Numbered from the stretch's first letter, positions 1-9,172 are shown. The stretch: 64,000 nucleotides of DNA from Nitrospira sp. (GCA_029194675.1 JARFXP010000005.1:62001-126000); one strand, 5' to 3'. The notes: generated by a model from the sequence alone, not told the origin. Numbers and translations are program-made.

Positions 1-901
1 TGGTCCGCGGCAGGTGGAAATTCGTCATGAGGACATCGACAACCTTGAACGGGAACCCTGGAGTAATGAAGAGCCAGCTCTCGCCACCCATCGGGACCAT
101 TTCCCCCTTTTCTTTCATCACGGTTTCAAGCGTGCGGACGACCGTCGTGCCGACAGCCACCACCCGACCACCAGCTCGTTTGGTCTCTCGGATGGCTTTC
201 GCAGTCTCTTCGCTGATTGTGAAACTTTCCGCTCCCATTTGATGATCTTCAATCCGCTCGGTCGTCACCGGCTTGAACGTGCCAGGACCGACATGGAGCG
301 TCACCGTGGCAACGTTGATTGCGGCTTCGCGCAGTCGTCGAAACAGCTCTTCCGTAAAGTGAAGCCCCGCCGTCGGAGCCGCAATCGCCCCCTCGTGTTT
401 GGCAAAGAGCGTCTGATACCACTGGCGATCCTCTTGAATCGGTGTGCGCTTAATGTACGGTGGAAGGGGCATCACCCCTCGTGCTTCGAATAATTGTGTG
501 GCCGGCGCAGGACTATCCACTACCACCTCAGTCCCCGTGGAATCGCGCTTCGCGATCGTGGCGCGAGATTGCTGATCAAACTCGATGATCTGGCCGACAC
601 GAAATGTGCCTTTGACCATAACCTCCCACCGCCTCTCACCAAGATCTTTCACGAACAACACTTCGACCAGCGTCCCAGTCGGTTTCTTGATTCCAGGCAC
701 TCGTGCAGCCATCACCTTTGTGTCGTTGACTACGAGAAGGTCTCCCGGCTCCAACAATTCCGGAAGATCGGCGACATGACGATGGGTCAATTGTTCCGTC
801 GTTCGATCCACGACCAGCAGCCGCGCACGATCCCGAGGGCTGACGGGTTGTGACGCAATCAGTGAATGATCGAAGGGGAAATCGAACTCGGAGAGTTGCA
901 T
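1..901 (-). CDS. queA: S-adenosylmethionine:tRNA ribosyltransferase-isomerase QueA (3' end cut by window)
   Basis: QueA transfers and isomerises the ribosyl group of SAM onto preQ1 at tRNA position 34, giving epoxyqueuosine in the cytoplasm. About 300 residues are visible in translation from the reverse strand. They include the N-terminal GDLLVVNDTKV segment, the APTAGLHFTEEL segment, VGPGTFKPV and VGTTVVRTLE, all typical of QueA. The family is usually about 340-350 residues, so roughly the last 45 lie beyond base 1. The ATG at 901 overlaps the stop codon of the upstream SpoIID-like gene by one base (TGATG), so the two are probably translationally coupled. No internal stop was seen. Confidence 0.93.
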   Translation of the reverse strand, partial: MQLSEFDFPFDHSLIASQPVSPRDRARLLVVDRTTEQLTHRHVADLPELLEPGDLLVVNDTKVMAARVPGIKKPTGTLVEVLFVKDLGERRWEVMVKGTFRVGQIIEFDQQSRATIAKRDSTGTEVVVDSPAPATQLFEARGVMPLPPYIKRTPIQEDRQWYQTLFAKHEGAIAAPTAGLHFTEELFRRLREAAINVATVTLHVGPGTFKPVTTERIEDHQMGAESFTISEETAKAIRETKRAGGRVVAVGTTVVRTLETVMKEKGEMVPMGGESWLFITPGFPFKVVDVLMTNFHLPRT

Positions 902-2115
902 CAGGAAGGAGGAGGCGACGGTACCGGAGGTGCTTGCGTCAATGACGCATCCTGAAGCTCCGTCCCAGGATAGTAATAGCGAAGAATGCTCGAAAAGGAG
1001 TAGCCCAAGTCGGCCAGCTCCTTTGCACCCCACTGGCAAAGCCCAACCGCATGACCGGCTCCGTAGCCGGAGAAGACGACCTCCTCCCCGACCGACTCAA
1101 TGGTAAATTGCGTACTGGGTACTACCGTATACCCCACCGCTTTACGCAGATCTTCGCCCCGTATGGTCAACTCCCCGCTCGAGTGCACGATCTGTAGAGT
1201 TGCAACTCGTCCGGCGCGGCTATAGGAAAGCGGTGTGATGGCCGAGATTGTTCCTACGGCATATCCCTGCCGGCGCAAATTCTTCTCCAAGGTGTCGAGC
1301 TTCAAGGAGGCCTTCCACTGATAGTACGGAGACTCGATGTCGAACGGGCATTCCACGCCCTTCAAATAAGGGAGATCCTTCGACCACACAGTCATGGCAT
1401 CCTCCGTGATTCCCGCAGCAGTCGAAGAGAACGCAGCATAGATCGGAGCACCTTGGTAGGTCACTACCAATCCTCTCGTAGACTCCACTGCCTCCACCAC
1501 CCGTGCGTCGATGCCTTGGCGGCCGCGATATACCTGATCTTGAATCCCCGCGACCACATCATAGTCCCGAGTGGAGCTGAGCATGCGCTGATACAACGCA
1601 TAGGTTCGAGTTGCGACTGCCTGAACCTTCAGCATCTCAAGGTGCCAGGCCGGGTTCACCTCTGCCGGTACGACACCTTTGACATACTCTTCCAAATCGA
1701 CATGATTGACGAGGAGCAATCCCTTTCCTCGCCGAACGAGCTGAATCAATCCGCTGACTTGGAGGGCACCTTTCTCATCACCTGTATGAAGCGCAGTCCT
1801 GTTACCATTCTGGTTCAGCCGGAGTTTAAGGTCGTGAATTCCTGCCCGTACCGTCAGTTGATCAGTCACCACCGGTTTGCCGTTGAGGATCAACGCATGA
1901 CCACGCACCTTGATTCGCAGAACAGGCCGATAGGACCAGGCCTGATCCTGTTCGTCGGTCACCCAAATAGTCTGATCCGTCTGTACTTCCAGCTGCTGAA
2001 CATCCGGAGCTAACAGCACGCGAATCGATTGCGCCGCCTCTGCCTCCGCCATCATAATCAAGCCGAGGCAGATCCCCAATCCTGCTGCACGAGCCCGGAG
2101 CCGCACTGCTGTCAT
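901..2115 (-). CDS. SpoIID/LytB domain protein
   Basis: This is an exported protein of 404 residues related to SpoIID and the amidase enhancer LytB, which act on peptidoglycan glycan strands or help amidases. A hydrophobic, Ala-rich signal peptide covers about residues 1-28. The SpoIID domain covers the middle and C-terminal half, with GVVPAEVNPAWH, an AVATRTYALYQR stretch, AAFSSTAAG and GYGAGHAVGLCQWGA, all typical. The tail is proline-rich. The open frame extends to 2130, but the ATG at 2115 forms an exact ATGA overlap with the upstream DUF2905 stop, so I chose that start. The lineage is not a spore former, so the role is probably general cell-wall remodelling; that is inference. Confidence 0.85.
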   Translation of the reverse strand: MTAVRLRARAAGLGICLGLIMMAEAEAAQSIRVLLAPDVQQLEVQTDQTIWVTDEQDQAWSYRPVLRIKVRGHALILNGKPVVTDQLTVRAGIHDLKLRLNQNGNRTALHTGDEKGALQVSGLIQLVRRGKGLLLVNHVDLEEYVKGVVPAEVNPAWHLEMLKVQAVATRTYALYQRMLSSTRDYDVVAGIQDQVYRGRQGIDARVVEAVESTRGLVVTYQGAPIYAAFSSTAAGITEDAMTVWSKDLPYLKGVECPFDIESPYYQWKASLKLDTLEKNLRRQGYAVGTISAITPLSYSRAGRVATLQIVHSSGELTIRGEDLRKAVGYTVVPSTQFTIESVGEEVVFSGYGAGHAVGLCQWGAKELADLGYSFSSILRYYYPGTELQDASLTQAPPVPSPPPS

Positions 2116-2369
2116 CGGCGGAAGAGCCATCCTACAAGATAGAATAGCAGACTCAGAAGAACGCTGAGGACAATACTGGTCGTGATGGGGAAGTAGAAGC
2201 TGAAGTTGTCACGTTTGACGGAGATATCGCCCGGAAGCCTGCCGAGCCAGCTGAAGGTGCTGCTGAGACCGGGAATCCGGTCCACGACGACCAGTAGGAT
2301 CCCGAGGGCAACAATGCCGAGCCCTATTCCGATCAGGATCTTGCCCAACGTTGTCCATTCCGGTATCAA
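2112..2369 (-). CDS. DUF2905 family small membrane protein
   Basis: This 85-residue protein has two predicted membrane segments, at about residues 8-28 and 60-82. Between them is the conserved GRLPGDISVKRDNFSFYFP loop that marks DUF2905. The function is unknown. The start is TTG at 2369, since the codon two triplets upstream in frame is a stop; a weak GGGATGAAAG precedes it. The stop overlaps the next gene by four bases, so it is probably co-transcribed with the SpoIID-like gene and queA. Confidence 0.8.
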   Translation of the reverse strand: MIPEWTTLGKILIGIGLGIVALGILLVVVDRIPGLSSTFSWLGRLPGDISVKRDNFSFYFPITTSIVLSVLLSLLFYLVGWLFRR

Positions 2370-2422
2370 CTTTCATCCCATGAGCGGAGTACCCAACCGG
2401 TCCCGTGATACAACACATGGCG

Positions 2423-3445
2423 CTAGTCATTCACCAGACATTCTGCGATCTGAATGGCGTTCAGCGCCGCTCCCTTGCGAAGATTGTCGGAGACGACCCA
2501 AAGGTTGAGGCCGTTTGCGATCGATTCATCCTCCCGCACACGACCGATATAGACCTCATCTTTTCCGGTCGCATCGAGCGGCATCGGGTACAGCTTCTTC
2601 ACTGGATCGTCATAGACAATCACGCCGGGCATGGCCGCCAGCGCAGCACGCGCCTCGTTAGCCTTCAATGGACGTTCTAATTCAACATTAATCGCCTCTG
2701 AATGACAGCGTAGCACAGGCACACGCACCGTCGTGGCCGTCACCCTGAGCCTCGGCGCACCGAGTATTTTTCGCGTCTCTTTTGCGATCTTGACTTCCTC
2801 CGAACAGTCCCCCCCCTCGTTGAACGAGCCGATGTGCGGCAACAGATTAAAGGCAATCTGATAGGGATAGACCTTGGCGGTGACGTCGCGAAACGCGAGC
2901 AAATCCTTCGTTTGATCCATCAACTCATCCATGGCCGCAGCGCCAGTCCCCGAAACCGATTGAAAGGTCGTGACCACCACACGCTTCACTCCCACCGCAT
3001 CATGAAGAGGCTTGAGCGCCATGACCAAGGGCGTGGTCGTACAGTTGGGAATGGAGACGATTCCACGAGGCATGGTGCGCAAGGCCGCGGCATTGACCTC
3101 CGGAACCACCAAGGGAACCTGCTCATCCATGCGGAACACCGCACTATCGTCGATCACCGCGATGCCGGCGGCACCCAGACGTTGACCGTAGTCTCTGCTG
3201 ATGGCATCCGTGGCCGAAATGAACGCCAGATCCACGCTCTCGAATGATGACGAATCTGTTAACTCCTCAACTTTCCATTCCTTGCCCTGACACGTCATCA
3301 CCTCACCGGCCGTTCGTTTGGACGCAAAGAGCCTGAGGCCCATCAGCGGAAATTTACGCTCCTCCAAAATCTCAAGGGTTTCCTTGCCCACCGCACCGGT
3401 CGCTCCAAGGACCGCCACCATATACCCTGGTTTCTTCTTGATCAT
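2423..3445 (-). CDS. asd: aspartate-semialdehyde dehydrogenase
   Basis: Asd reduces L-aspartyl-4-phosphate to aspartate semialdehyde with NADPH, feeding lysine/diaminopimelate, threonine and methionine synthesis. The 340-residue product starts with a Rossmann nucleotide-binding motif (VAVLGATGAVGKE). It has the catalytic cysteine in SIPNCTTTPLV at about residue 130 and a SGTGAAAMDEL segment. The length is normal. The open frame extends upstream to 3610, but those 55 codons run through the neighbouring NHL gene in another frame. The ATG at 3445 lies just after that gene's stop and begins the family's usual N-terminus, so it was preferred. Confidence 0.95.
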   Translation of the reverse strand: MIKKKPGYMVAVLGATGAVGKETLEILEERKFPLMGLRLFASKRTAGEVMTCQGKEWKVEELTDSSSFESVDLAFISATDAISRDYGQRLGAAGIAVIDDSAVFRMDEQVPLVVPEVNAAALRTMPRGIVSIPNCTTTPLVMALKPLHDAVGVKRVVVTTFQSVSGTGAAAMDELMDQTKDLLAFRDVTAKVYPYQIAFNLLPHIGSFNEGGDCSEEVKIAKETRKILGAPRLRVTATTVRVPVLRCHSEAINVELERPLKANEARAALAAMPGVIVYDDPVKKLYPMPLDATGKDEVYIGRVREDESIANGLNLWVVSDNLRKGAALNAIQIAECLVND

Positions 3446-3452
3446 GAACGGC

Positions 3453-4658
3453 CTACTCCAACGCCAACGTGCGAATGCGATGATTAAAGGTGTCGGCCAC
3501 CAGCAGCGTTCCGTCGCGATCAGCAACGATACCGAATGGGTAACACAAGCTTGCTTCTTTTGCGAGGCCGCCGTCGCCGGAATGGGATGGAACTCCTTGC
3601 CCCGCCACACAGAACGCCATCCCGGATGTCCGATCCCATTGTCGGATGAGGTGATTGTCTGAATCGGTCAGGAAAAGGCGTCCCTCCTGGTCCAATGCGA
3701 TTCCTGTCGGCCGCGAAAGGCTGGGCGAGGCATCCGACGGGGACTCATACCGATAGACTCCACCGTCGCCGGCCGCTGTGGTCATCAATCCTGACGAAAG
3801 ATCGACAGATCGAACTCGGCCGTTGAAGGTATCAGCGATATAGAGGTGGTTGTCCGCGAGCGCCAATCCACTCGGACCGGCAAGGGCTGCGTCAGCAGCA
3901 GGTTTCCCATCTCCGTCGTACGTTGCCATCCCGGTTCCCGCAACCGTCCGAATCACACCTGTCTTGAGATCTACCATCCGCACACGATGATTGCTCTGAT
4001 CAGCGATATAGAGTCGGCCCTCGTCGTCAACAGCCAGCGCTGCAGGTTCATTGAGCGCAGCCTGACGTGCAGGGCCGCCATCACCGGAGAATCGGGCGTG
4101 ACCAGTTCCGGCCAGCGTTGTCATGATGCCGGTTTCTGAATCGACCATCCGCACGCGATGATTCATGGTATCGGCGATATATAAATTTCCCTCCCGGTCC
4201 ACGGCGACTGCCGTAGGGAAGTTAAGCTCCGCGCGCGCCGCGGGCCCATCGTCTCCGCCATACCGCTTGGGAGATGTGGAGGCTCGAGTCGTCCAATACC
4301 TGACGGTTCCGCTCAAATCGGCTTGCTGAGTAAATGTCATCGGACCGGCTTCTCCGGCACCATCGCCCAAAGGATCTTCATCCATAGGCTGGGCGGGTGA
4401 GTCCCGCTCCACCGCCGAGCGTATGTGGTCATCCCCGAACTTGCCGGCTACCGTTGAGATGAGACCGGTCGCACGCTCGACTTTGCGAACGACATGATTT
4501 TCTGAATCGGCCACATAGACATTGCCATGGCAATCGACTGTCACGCCCTTCGGCTCGTTCAAACGAGCCTGTCTTGAAGGTCCGCCGTCTCCCGTATAAC
4601 CAGACTGGCCGTTGCCGGCGAGCGTTCCGATCATCCAAGTCGAAAGAATGGCTGCCAT
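3453..4658 (-). CDS. NHL-repeat beta-propeller protein
   Basis: This 401-residue protein is made almost entirely of NHL repeats. The recurring units read roughly GDGGPARQAALNEPxxLAVDxEGxLYIADxxNHRVRxVD, with about six copies, enough for one propeller. There is no obvious catalytic domain and no convincing signal peptide. NHL propellers usually bind proteins, nucleic acids or small ligands; the ligand cannot be told from sequence. It ends seven bases before asd and may share its transcript. A later start at the second Met (residue 9) is also possible. Confidence 0.8.
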   Translation of the reverse strand: MAAILSTWMIGTLAGNGQSGYTGDGGPSRQARLNEPKGVTVDCHGNVYVADSENHVVRKVERATGLISTVAGKFGDDHIRSAVERDSPAQPMDEDPLGDGAGEAGPMTFTQQADLSGTVRYWTTRASTSPKRYGGDDGPAARAELNFPTAVAVDREGNLYIADTMNHRVRMVDSETGIMTTLAGTGHARFSGDGGPARQAALNEPAALAVDDEGRLYIADQSNHRVRMVDLKTGVIRTVAGTGMATYDGDGKPAADAALAGPSGLALADNHLYIADTFNGRVRSVDLSSGLMTTAAGDGGVYRYESPSDASPSLSRPTGIALDQEGRLFLTDSDNHLIRQWDRTSGMAFCVAGQGVPSHSGDGGLAKEASLCYPFGIVADRDGTLLVADTFNHRIRTLALE

Positions 4659-4704
4659 AGTTTCGAGCCGATGCTACCAAACTGATGAAAAACTATTTTC
4701 CCAC

Positions 4705-4824
4705 AGGATGTTCAAAAAGGCCGTCCAGCGAGGCCGCAGCGAGCGAAGAGGTGAGGCGTACGCTTCGGTACGTTGAGCCTCTGAGCGACGCGAGAACAAA
4801 GCTGGCGGACGTTTTCAACATCCT
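4705..4824. repeat. 120-bp palindromic repeat, copy 1
   Basis: This is an imperfect inverted repeat. The left arm AGGATGTTCAAAAAGGCC at 4705 is complementary to the right arm ending in GTTTTCAACATCCT at 4824. The core contains GAGGCGTACG, a short loop and GGTACGTTGAG. A second copy with the same core and orientation lies at 7929-8050. It starts three bases past the leuB stop on the minus strand, so it could fold into a long hairpin at the end of the leu transcript. No ORF is present. Confidence 0.75.
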
Positions 4825-4827
4825 GCT

Positions 4828-5901
4828 CTAATTCAAGTTTCGGACAATCGCCTCACCCATTTCCACAGTGCCGACGATCTTCGCTCCTGGACTCTGAATA
4901 TCTTTGGTCCGATATCCAAGGTCGAGCGTTTTCAGGATGGCCTGTTCGATAGCTTCCGCTTCCTTCTCGAGATGAAAGGCATACGAGAGCATCATCGCCA
5001 CCGAAGCAATCGTCGCAATGGGATTGGCGATATTTTTCCCCGCAATGTCGGGAGCGCTCCCATGAATCGGCTCAAAGAGGCCGACCTTGGCCCCGATACT
5101 TGCCGACGGCAACATCCCGATCGAACCGGTCAGCATCGCCGCTTCATCGCTCAGAATGTCTCCGAACATGTTGTTGCAGAGCAAGACATCGAATTGTCGC
5201 GGATTCCGCACCAGCTGCATTGCAGCGTTATCCACGTAGATATGTCCCAGTTCGACGTCCGGATAGGAGGCATGCACATCGATAACCACCTTGCGCCAAA
5301 GCTCGGACGATTCCAACACATTCGCCTTGTCGACCGAGGTAACCTTCTTCCGCCGTTTCCGAGCCGCCTCGAATGCAACCTTGGCGATCCGCCTGACTTC
5401 CTCCGTCGTATAGACTTCCGTATTGACCCCTCGCTCTTCGCCGTTCGGCAACTTTTCGATCCCCTTCGGTTTGCCGAAATAGATACCACCCGTGAGTTCG
5501 CGGATCACGAGGATGTCGATCCCCTCGACAACCTCGCGCTTCAATGTGGACGCATCAACCAGATTCGCATAGAGCTTGGCAGGCCTCAAGTTGGCATAGA
5601 GTCCTAAGGCTTCGCGGATTCCGAGCAGCGCGCGCTCCGGCCGCAGGCTGTACTCCAAGCTCTCCCATCGAGGCCCGCCGACGGCGCCGAGCAAGACGGC
5701 ATTGCTTTGCTTGGCAAGCGCCAATGTGTCCTTCGGCAGCGGCACACCCACTTTATCGATCGCCTGCCCGCCGATATCGGCTGCGACAAACTCGAATGAG
5801 TGCCCGTACTTCTCGGCAATGACCTTCAAGACTTTCACGGCTTCGGGAACGATCTCGCGCCCGACTCCGTCACCGGCCAGCACTGCAATCTTGGCCTTCA
5901 C
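4828..5901 (-). CDS. leuB: 3-isopropylmalate dehydrogenase
   Basis: LeuB oxidises and decarboxylates 3-isopropylmalate to 2-oxoisocaproate in leucine synthesis, using NAD and a divalent metal. The 357-residue product has the expected length. Visible motifs are GDGVGREI near the N-terminus, the [14 protein letters not shown] substrate segment, the metal-binding [14 protein letters not shown] segment, and [18 protein letters not shown] for cofactor binding. The start is GTG at 5901, preceded by AAAGGAG with seven bases between. It is the last gene of the leuA-cupin-leuB series, 36 bases after the cupin gene. Confidence 0.96.
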   Translation of the reverse strand: MKAKIAVLAGDGVGREIVPEAVKVLKVIAEKYGHSFEFVAADIGGQAIDKVGVPLPKDTLALAKQSNAVLLGAVGGPRWESLEYSLRPERALLGIREALGLYANLRPAKLYANLVDASTLKREVVEGIDILVIRELTGGIYFGKPKGIEKLPNGEERGVNTEVYTTEEVRRIAKVAFEAARKRRKKVTSVDKANVLESSELWRKVVIDVHASYPDVELGHIYVDNAAMQLVRNPRQFDVLLCNNMFGDILSDEAAMLTGSIGMLPSASIGAKVGLFEPIHGSAPDIAGKNIANPIATIASVAMMLSYAFHLEKEAEAIEQAILKTLDLGYRTKDIQSPGAKIVGTVEMGEAIVRNLN

Positions 5902-5936
5902 TATCGCTCCTTTCGATGACTCAATCGGCTCATGGC

Positions 5937-6305
5937 CTATTCCAGTATGGTTTCGTCTTCCATCCGCCAGGCCGGATCAACGAGACACAAGAACTCGACA
6001 TCGCTCTCCCCGGTATTTTCGACGAACTGTTGTCCTCCCGGCGGCACGTAGATGGTCGTGCCGGCTTCGACCAGCGTGACCTGGTTGTCGATCGTGAAGC
6101 GGCCCCGCCCTGAAATGAAGTAATAGACTTCCGATGAGGCCAAGACGTGGCGCTTCGATCGTTGACCGGACGGTAATGTCCCGTGGGCAAGACTATAGTT
6201 CAATTTGAGCTGATGCTTGGCAGGATGAAAAATCTCCCGCAAGCGAGTATCATCTCCCGCCAGAAACTCGGGGCGATCCGCCGGCGTCACCTTAAACAAG
6301 GACAA
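5937..6305 (-). CDS. cupin-domain protein
   Basis: A 122-residue single-domain cupin. The beta-barrel metal motifs are recognisable (about residues 52-70 and 85-100), with [16 protein letters not shown], then [22 protein letters not shown]. It lies between leuA and leuB with gaps of 59 and 36 bases, so it is probably in the leucine operon and under the T-box leader. The substrate is unknown. Single-domain cupins may be isomerases, dioxygenases or sensors, and its place in the operon is the only hint. Confidence 0.8.
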   Translation of the reverse strand: MSLFKVTPADRPEFLAGDDTRLREIFHPAKHQLKLNYSLAHGTLPSGQRSKRHVLASSEVYYFISGRGRFTIDNQVTLVEAGTTIYVPPGGQQFVENTGESDVEFLCLVDPAWRMEDETILE

Positions 6306-6364
6306 GCTCCCTCAATCTCTCAGACCTCACCAGGGAAAGCGAAACTGTACCGTGGAGATCCGCG

Positions 6365-7912
6365 TCAAATCAAGTTCACCTTCTGCTCGCCTTGCGCCTG
6401 TTTCGTCGCCAGATAAGCCAACTTATTCAGGGCACTGATGTATGCCCGAGCAGACGCCGTGATGATATCAGTATCGGCACCGTGGCCTGTGACCGTCCGA
6501 CCATCCTCCTGCACGCGCACCGATACTTCCCCTTGTGCATCGGTCCCACCGGTGATGGCTTTCACGACATACATCAGCAACTTGCTCTTCGTCTGCGTCA
6601 TGGCGGCAATGGTGCGGTACACGGCATCCACCGGCCCATCGCCGGTCCCGGTTTGAGCGGTGGGTATGCCGTCGATTTCCAATTCGACTGTGGCTGTAGG
6701 GACCCGATCCGTTCCGCTCGATACTTGTAGCGCCTTTAAGACGATGCGTTCGGCCATCTTCGACAACTCTTCGGAGACAATGACTTCGAGATCTTCCTCG
6801 AAAATCTCCTTCTTTTGGTCTGCAAGTTTCTTGAACCGCTCGAAGGCGTGGTTGACCTCTGCCTCACCGAGCTTGTAACCCAACTCTTCCAGACGCTGTC
6901 GGAAGGCATGACGCCCTGATAACTTGCCCATCACCATCTGGCTTTCAACCAATCCGATCGATTCCGGGCGCATAATTTCATAGGTCGTCTTCTCTTTGAG
7001 CAAGCCATCCTGATGAATGCCCGACGTATGGGCAAAGGCGTTCGCCCCCACGATCGCCTTATTGGGTTGCACCACCATCCCTGTGATCTTGCTGACCAAA
7101 CGACTGGCTTTCGCAATTTCCTCGGTTCGGATACGAGTATCCGCTCGGTAAAAATCCGTTCTGGTGCGGAGTCCCATCACGATCTCTTCCAGGGACGTAT
7201 TGCCCGCGCGCTCTCCGATTCCGTTGAGCGTGCATTCCACCTGGCCAGCTCCATTCATGATTGCCGCCAAACTGTTTGCCACCGCGACACCGAGATCGTT
7301 GTGGCAGTGGACGGAAATCACGGCTTGTTCGGCATTGGGAACCTTGTCGCAAATCCCCCTGATCAGTGCGCCGAATTCCTGTGGAACGGCGTAGCCTACC
7401 GTATCAGGAATATTCACAGTGCCGGCTCCGGCAGCGATGACCGCCTCAATGACCTCGTAGAGGAACGAGGGATCCGATCGGCTCGCATCCATCGGAGAGA
7501 ATTCGACATCGTCAACATAAGTCCGCGCCCGCTGGACCATCTCCACGGCACGCTGTTTAGCCTGTTCCCGCGTCATCCGAAACTGGTGCTTCAGGTGAAT
7601 ATCGGACGTAGAAAGAAACGTATGGATACGGACCTTCGGCGCACCTTTCAAAGCCTCCCATGCTCGATCGATATCTTCCGGTCGAGCCCGCGCCAGACTG
7701 CAGATCGTCGGACCTTCGACTTCCTGAGCGATACGTCGCACCGCTTCAAAATCTCCGGGTGAACTATAGGCAAATCCCGCTTCAATAATATCGACGCCGA
7801 GCCGCGCCAGTTGTTTGGCCACCATGACCTTTTCTTCCACATTCATACTGGCGCCGGGCGACTGCTCGCCATCTCTCAAGGTTGTGTCGAAAATTCTGAT
7901 CATGCGTGTCAT
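6365..7912 (-). CDS. leuA: 2-isopropylmalate synthase
   Basis: LeuA condenses 2-oxoisovalerate with acetyl-CoA, the committed step of leucine synthesis. The 515-residue product has the catalytic start [16 protein letters not shown], the metal-binding HCHNDLG near residue 205, the [17 protein letters not shown] segment (here [15 protein letters not shown]), and a C-terminal regulatory domain (about residues 390-500) for leucine feedback. The start is the ATG at 7912, with CGGAGGTCAACC just upstream; the open frame to 7963 only reads into the repeat element. Expression is probably controlled by the T-box leader at 8051-8325. Confidence 0.96.
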   Translation of the reverse strand: MTRMIRIFDTTLRDGEQSPGASMNVEEKVMVAKQLARLGVDIIEAGFAYSSPGDFEAVRRIAQEVEGPTICSLARARPEDIDRAWEALKGAPKVRIHTFLSTSDIHLKHQFRMTREQAKQRAVEMVQRARTYVDDVEFSPMDASRSDPSFLYEVIEAVIAAGAGTVNIPDTVGYAVPQEFGALIRGICDKVPNAEQAVISVHCHNDLGVAVANSLAAIMNGAGQVECTLNGIGERAGNTSLEEIVMGLRTRTDFYRADTRIRTEEIAKASRLVSKITGMVVQPNKAIVGANAFAHTSGIHQDGLLKEKTTYEIMRPESIGLVESQMVMGKLSGRHAFRQRLEELGYKLGEAEVNHAFERFKKLADQKKEIFEEDLEVIVSEELSKMAERIVLKALQVSSGTDRVPTATVELEIDGIPTAQTGTGDGPVDAVYRTIAAMTQTKSKLLMYVVKAITGGTDAQGEVSVRVQEDGRTVTGHGADTDIITASARAYISALNKLAYLATKQAQGEQKVNLI

Positions 7913-7928
7913 GGTTGACCTCCGATAC

Positions 7929-8050
7929 AAGCTGCTCAAAAAGTCCTTCCGGCAAGGCCGCAAGGAGTGAGAACCCCGAGGCGTACGTTTTTGGTACGTT
8001 GAGGGGTTCGAACGACTGAGAACGAAGCGGGAAGGCTTTTTCAGCAGCTT
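7929..8050. repeat. 120-bp palindromic repeat, copy 2
   Basis: Left arm AAGCTGCTCAAAAAGTCCTT (7929) pairs with the right arm ending in CTTTTTCAGCAGCTT (8050). The core again holds GAGGCGTACG, a loop and GGTACGTTGAG, as in copy 1, in the same orientation. The arms differ in sequence from copy 1 but keep their own complementarity, which suggests that structure is conserved. It lies between the T-box terminator and the leuA ribosome binding site, so the leuA mRNA leader includes it. Confidence 0.75.
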
Positions 8051-8098
8051 GAAAATAGAAAAGCCTTCGTCCCATCAGAGACCCAGGGACGAAGGCTT
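8051..8098 (-). terminator. T-box intrinsic terminator before leuA
   Basis: On the minus strand AAGCCTTCGTCCC at 8098-8086 pairs perfectly with GGGACGAAGGCTT at 8073-8061, followed by TTCTATTTTC. The left arm overlaps the antiterminator pairing partner of the T-box core, which is the expected mutually exclusive arrangement. Confidence 0.88.
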
Positions 8099-8325
8099 CA
8101 CGCACTCCGTGGTACCACCCTGATTCAGCCTGAAGACCGACCGGTCGTCAGACCCTTGATTCTGCCTCTTGCGGAGGCAAGGCGGAATCTCCTACTTCAT
8201 GTTCGGAGATTCGGCTCGGAGGCGAGTTCGGCGGCGTCTAGGCTGGTTTGCACCACCCACCAGCTCTCTACAGAATGTTCACCACCCTGTTTCTGGACGG
8301 CTCGCGTACTACTCCTCGTCTTAGC
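8051..8325 (-). promoter_or_regulatory. T-box riboswitch leader of leuA (leucine-type)
   Basis: Reading the minus strand, the T-box core AGGGTGGTACCACGG lies at 8121-8107 and is followed by CGTCCCT, which can pair with AGGG to form the antiterminator. The UGGU bulge would pair with the ACCA end of a tRNA with discriminator A, as in tRNA-Leu. Upstream are the Stem I hallmarks: AGTAGTA near 8313-8307, the AGAGA GA-motif at 8269, and an apical CTGGTGGGTGG/CCAGC hairpin. A CTC (Leu) triplet at 8208-8206 after GAA is a candidate specifier. The competing terminator follows at 8098-8051. The gene it precedes, leuA, fits leucine sensing. The specifier assignment is inference. Confidence 0.88.
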
Positions 8326-8365
8326 CTTTCACAACCCTTTCAGTTCCTCCTGCTGTTGTTCGCCG

Positions 8366-9172
8366 TTATGAGTTGGATTCGATCGGTGGCGACTCCACTT
8401 TTCCGAGGCCTTTTTTCCCGGCTGCCGGAGCAACCAACCAAAAGACCTTTTCGACCGGCCCCATCGATGCGTAGCCAGCAAAGATGACAAATAACATAAC
8501 CGCCGGCCAAGCCGCCACCATCATCAGCGTAAGAATACCCCATACCAGGTAAGTGATCTGCCGGTGGCCCTTGAATTTCAGTTCCTTAAAGCTGCGATAC
8601 TTGATCGTGCTGACCATTAGAAACGAGAGCGCCAACGTCATGAGCAATACCACGATCGGCCTGACGTCCCCTCCCATCTTGAGGAGGTTATGATCAAAGA
8701 CCACCAGTGACGCCACCACCCCGGCAGCGGCTGGAATAGCCAGACCGGTAAAGTACTTCCCGTCCGACTGCGTGACGGTAGAGTTGAATCGTGCCAACCG
8801 CACGGCTCCCATGGCCACATAGGCAAACATCACGGCCACGCCGAACGTACCCTGTCCGCTCAACGCCCAGGAGTAAATTAACAAACCTGGTGCGACACCG
8901 AACGACACGACATCAGACAGCGAGTCATACTCCAGCCCGAACTGGCTCGTACTGTTGGTCAGTCTGGCCGACTTCCCATCCAAGACATCAAAAATCATCG
9001 CAACAAGAATTGCAATGGCCGCTTCCAGGTAGTTGCCGTTGAACACGGACAGTATCGCAAATACACCGCAAAACAAATTGCCGGTGGTAAACAGGTTCGG
9101 AATCAGATGCATGGCGGCTTTCCGCCGTTTCCCATCTTTCCCAAAGGAATTCTTGAATCCCGCCGTTTTCAT
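8366..9172 (-). CDS. pssA: CDP-diacylglycerol-serine O-phosphatidyltransferase
   Basis: PssA makes phosphatidylserine from CDP-diacylglycerol and serine in the cytoplasmic membrane. The 268-residue protein has the CDP-alcohol phosphatidyltransferase signature D-G-x2-A-R-x8-G-x3-D-x3-D (about residues 64-86: FDVLDGKSARL ... GLEYDSLSD) and about seven hydrophobic segments. The ATG overlaps the psd stop by four bases, so the two steps of phosphatidylethanolamine synthesis are coupled in the order psd-pssA. The leuA T-box leader starts about 40 bases past its stop, so any leuA promoter probably lies inside or just after the 3' end of this gene. Confidence 0.93.
   Translation of the reverse strand: MKTAGFKNSFGKDGKRRKAAMHLIPNLFTTGNLFCGVFAILSVFNGNYLEAAIAILVAMIFDVLDGKSARLTNSTSQFGLEYDSLSDVVSFGVAPGLLIYSWALSGQGTFGVAVMFAYVAMGAVRLARFNSTVTQSDGKYFTGLAIPAAAGVVASLVVFDHNLLKMGGDVRPIVVLLMTLALSFLMVSTIKYRSFKELKFKGHRQITYLVWGILTLMMVAAWPAVMLFVIFAGYASMGPVEKVFWLVAPAAGKKGLGKVESPPIESNS

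Noticed and set aside
3446..3610. N-terminal extension of asd by 55 codons
   Set aside because: It overlaps the NHL gene in another frame and is not Asd-like; the Rossmann motif starts right after ATG 3445.
7013..7762. Plus-strand ORF of 249 codons
   Set aside because: Antisense to leuA, with no recognisable domain.
8100..8371. Short ORFs between leuA and pssA
   Set aside because: The region is the T-box leader on the minus strand; the ORFs have no ribosome binding sites or homology.
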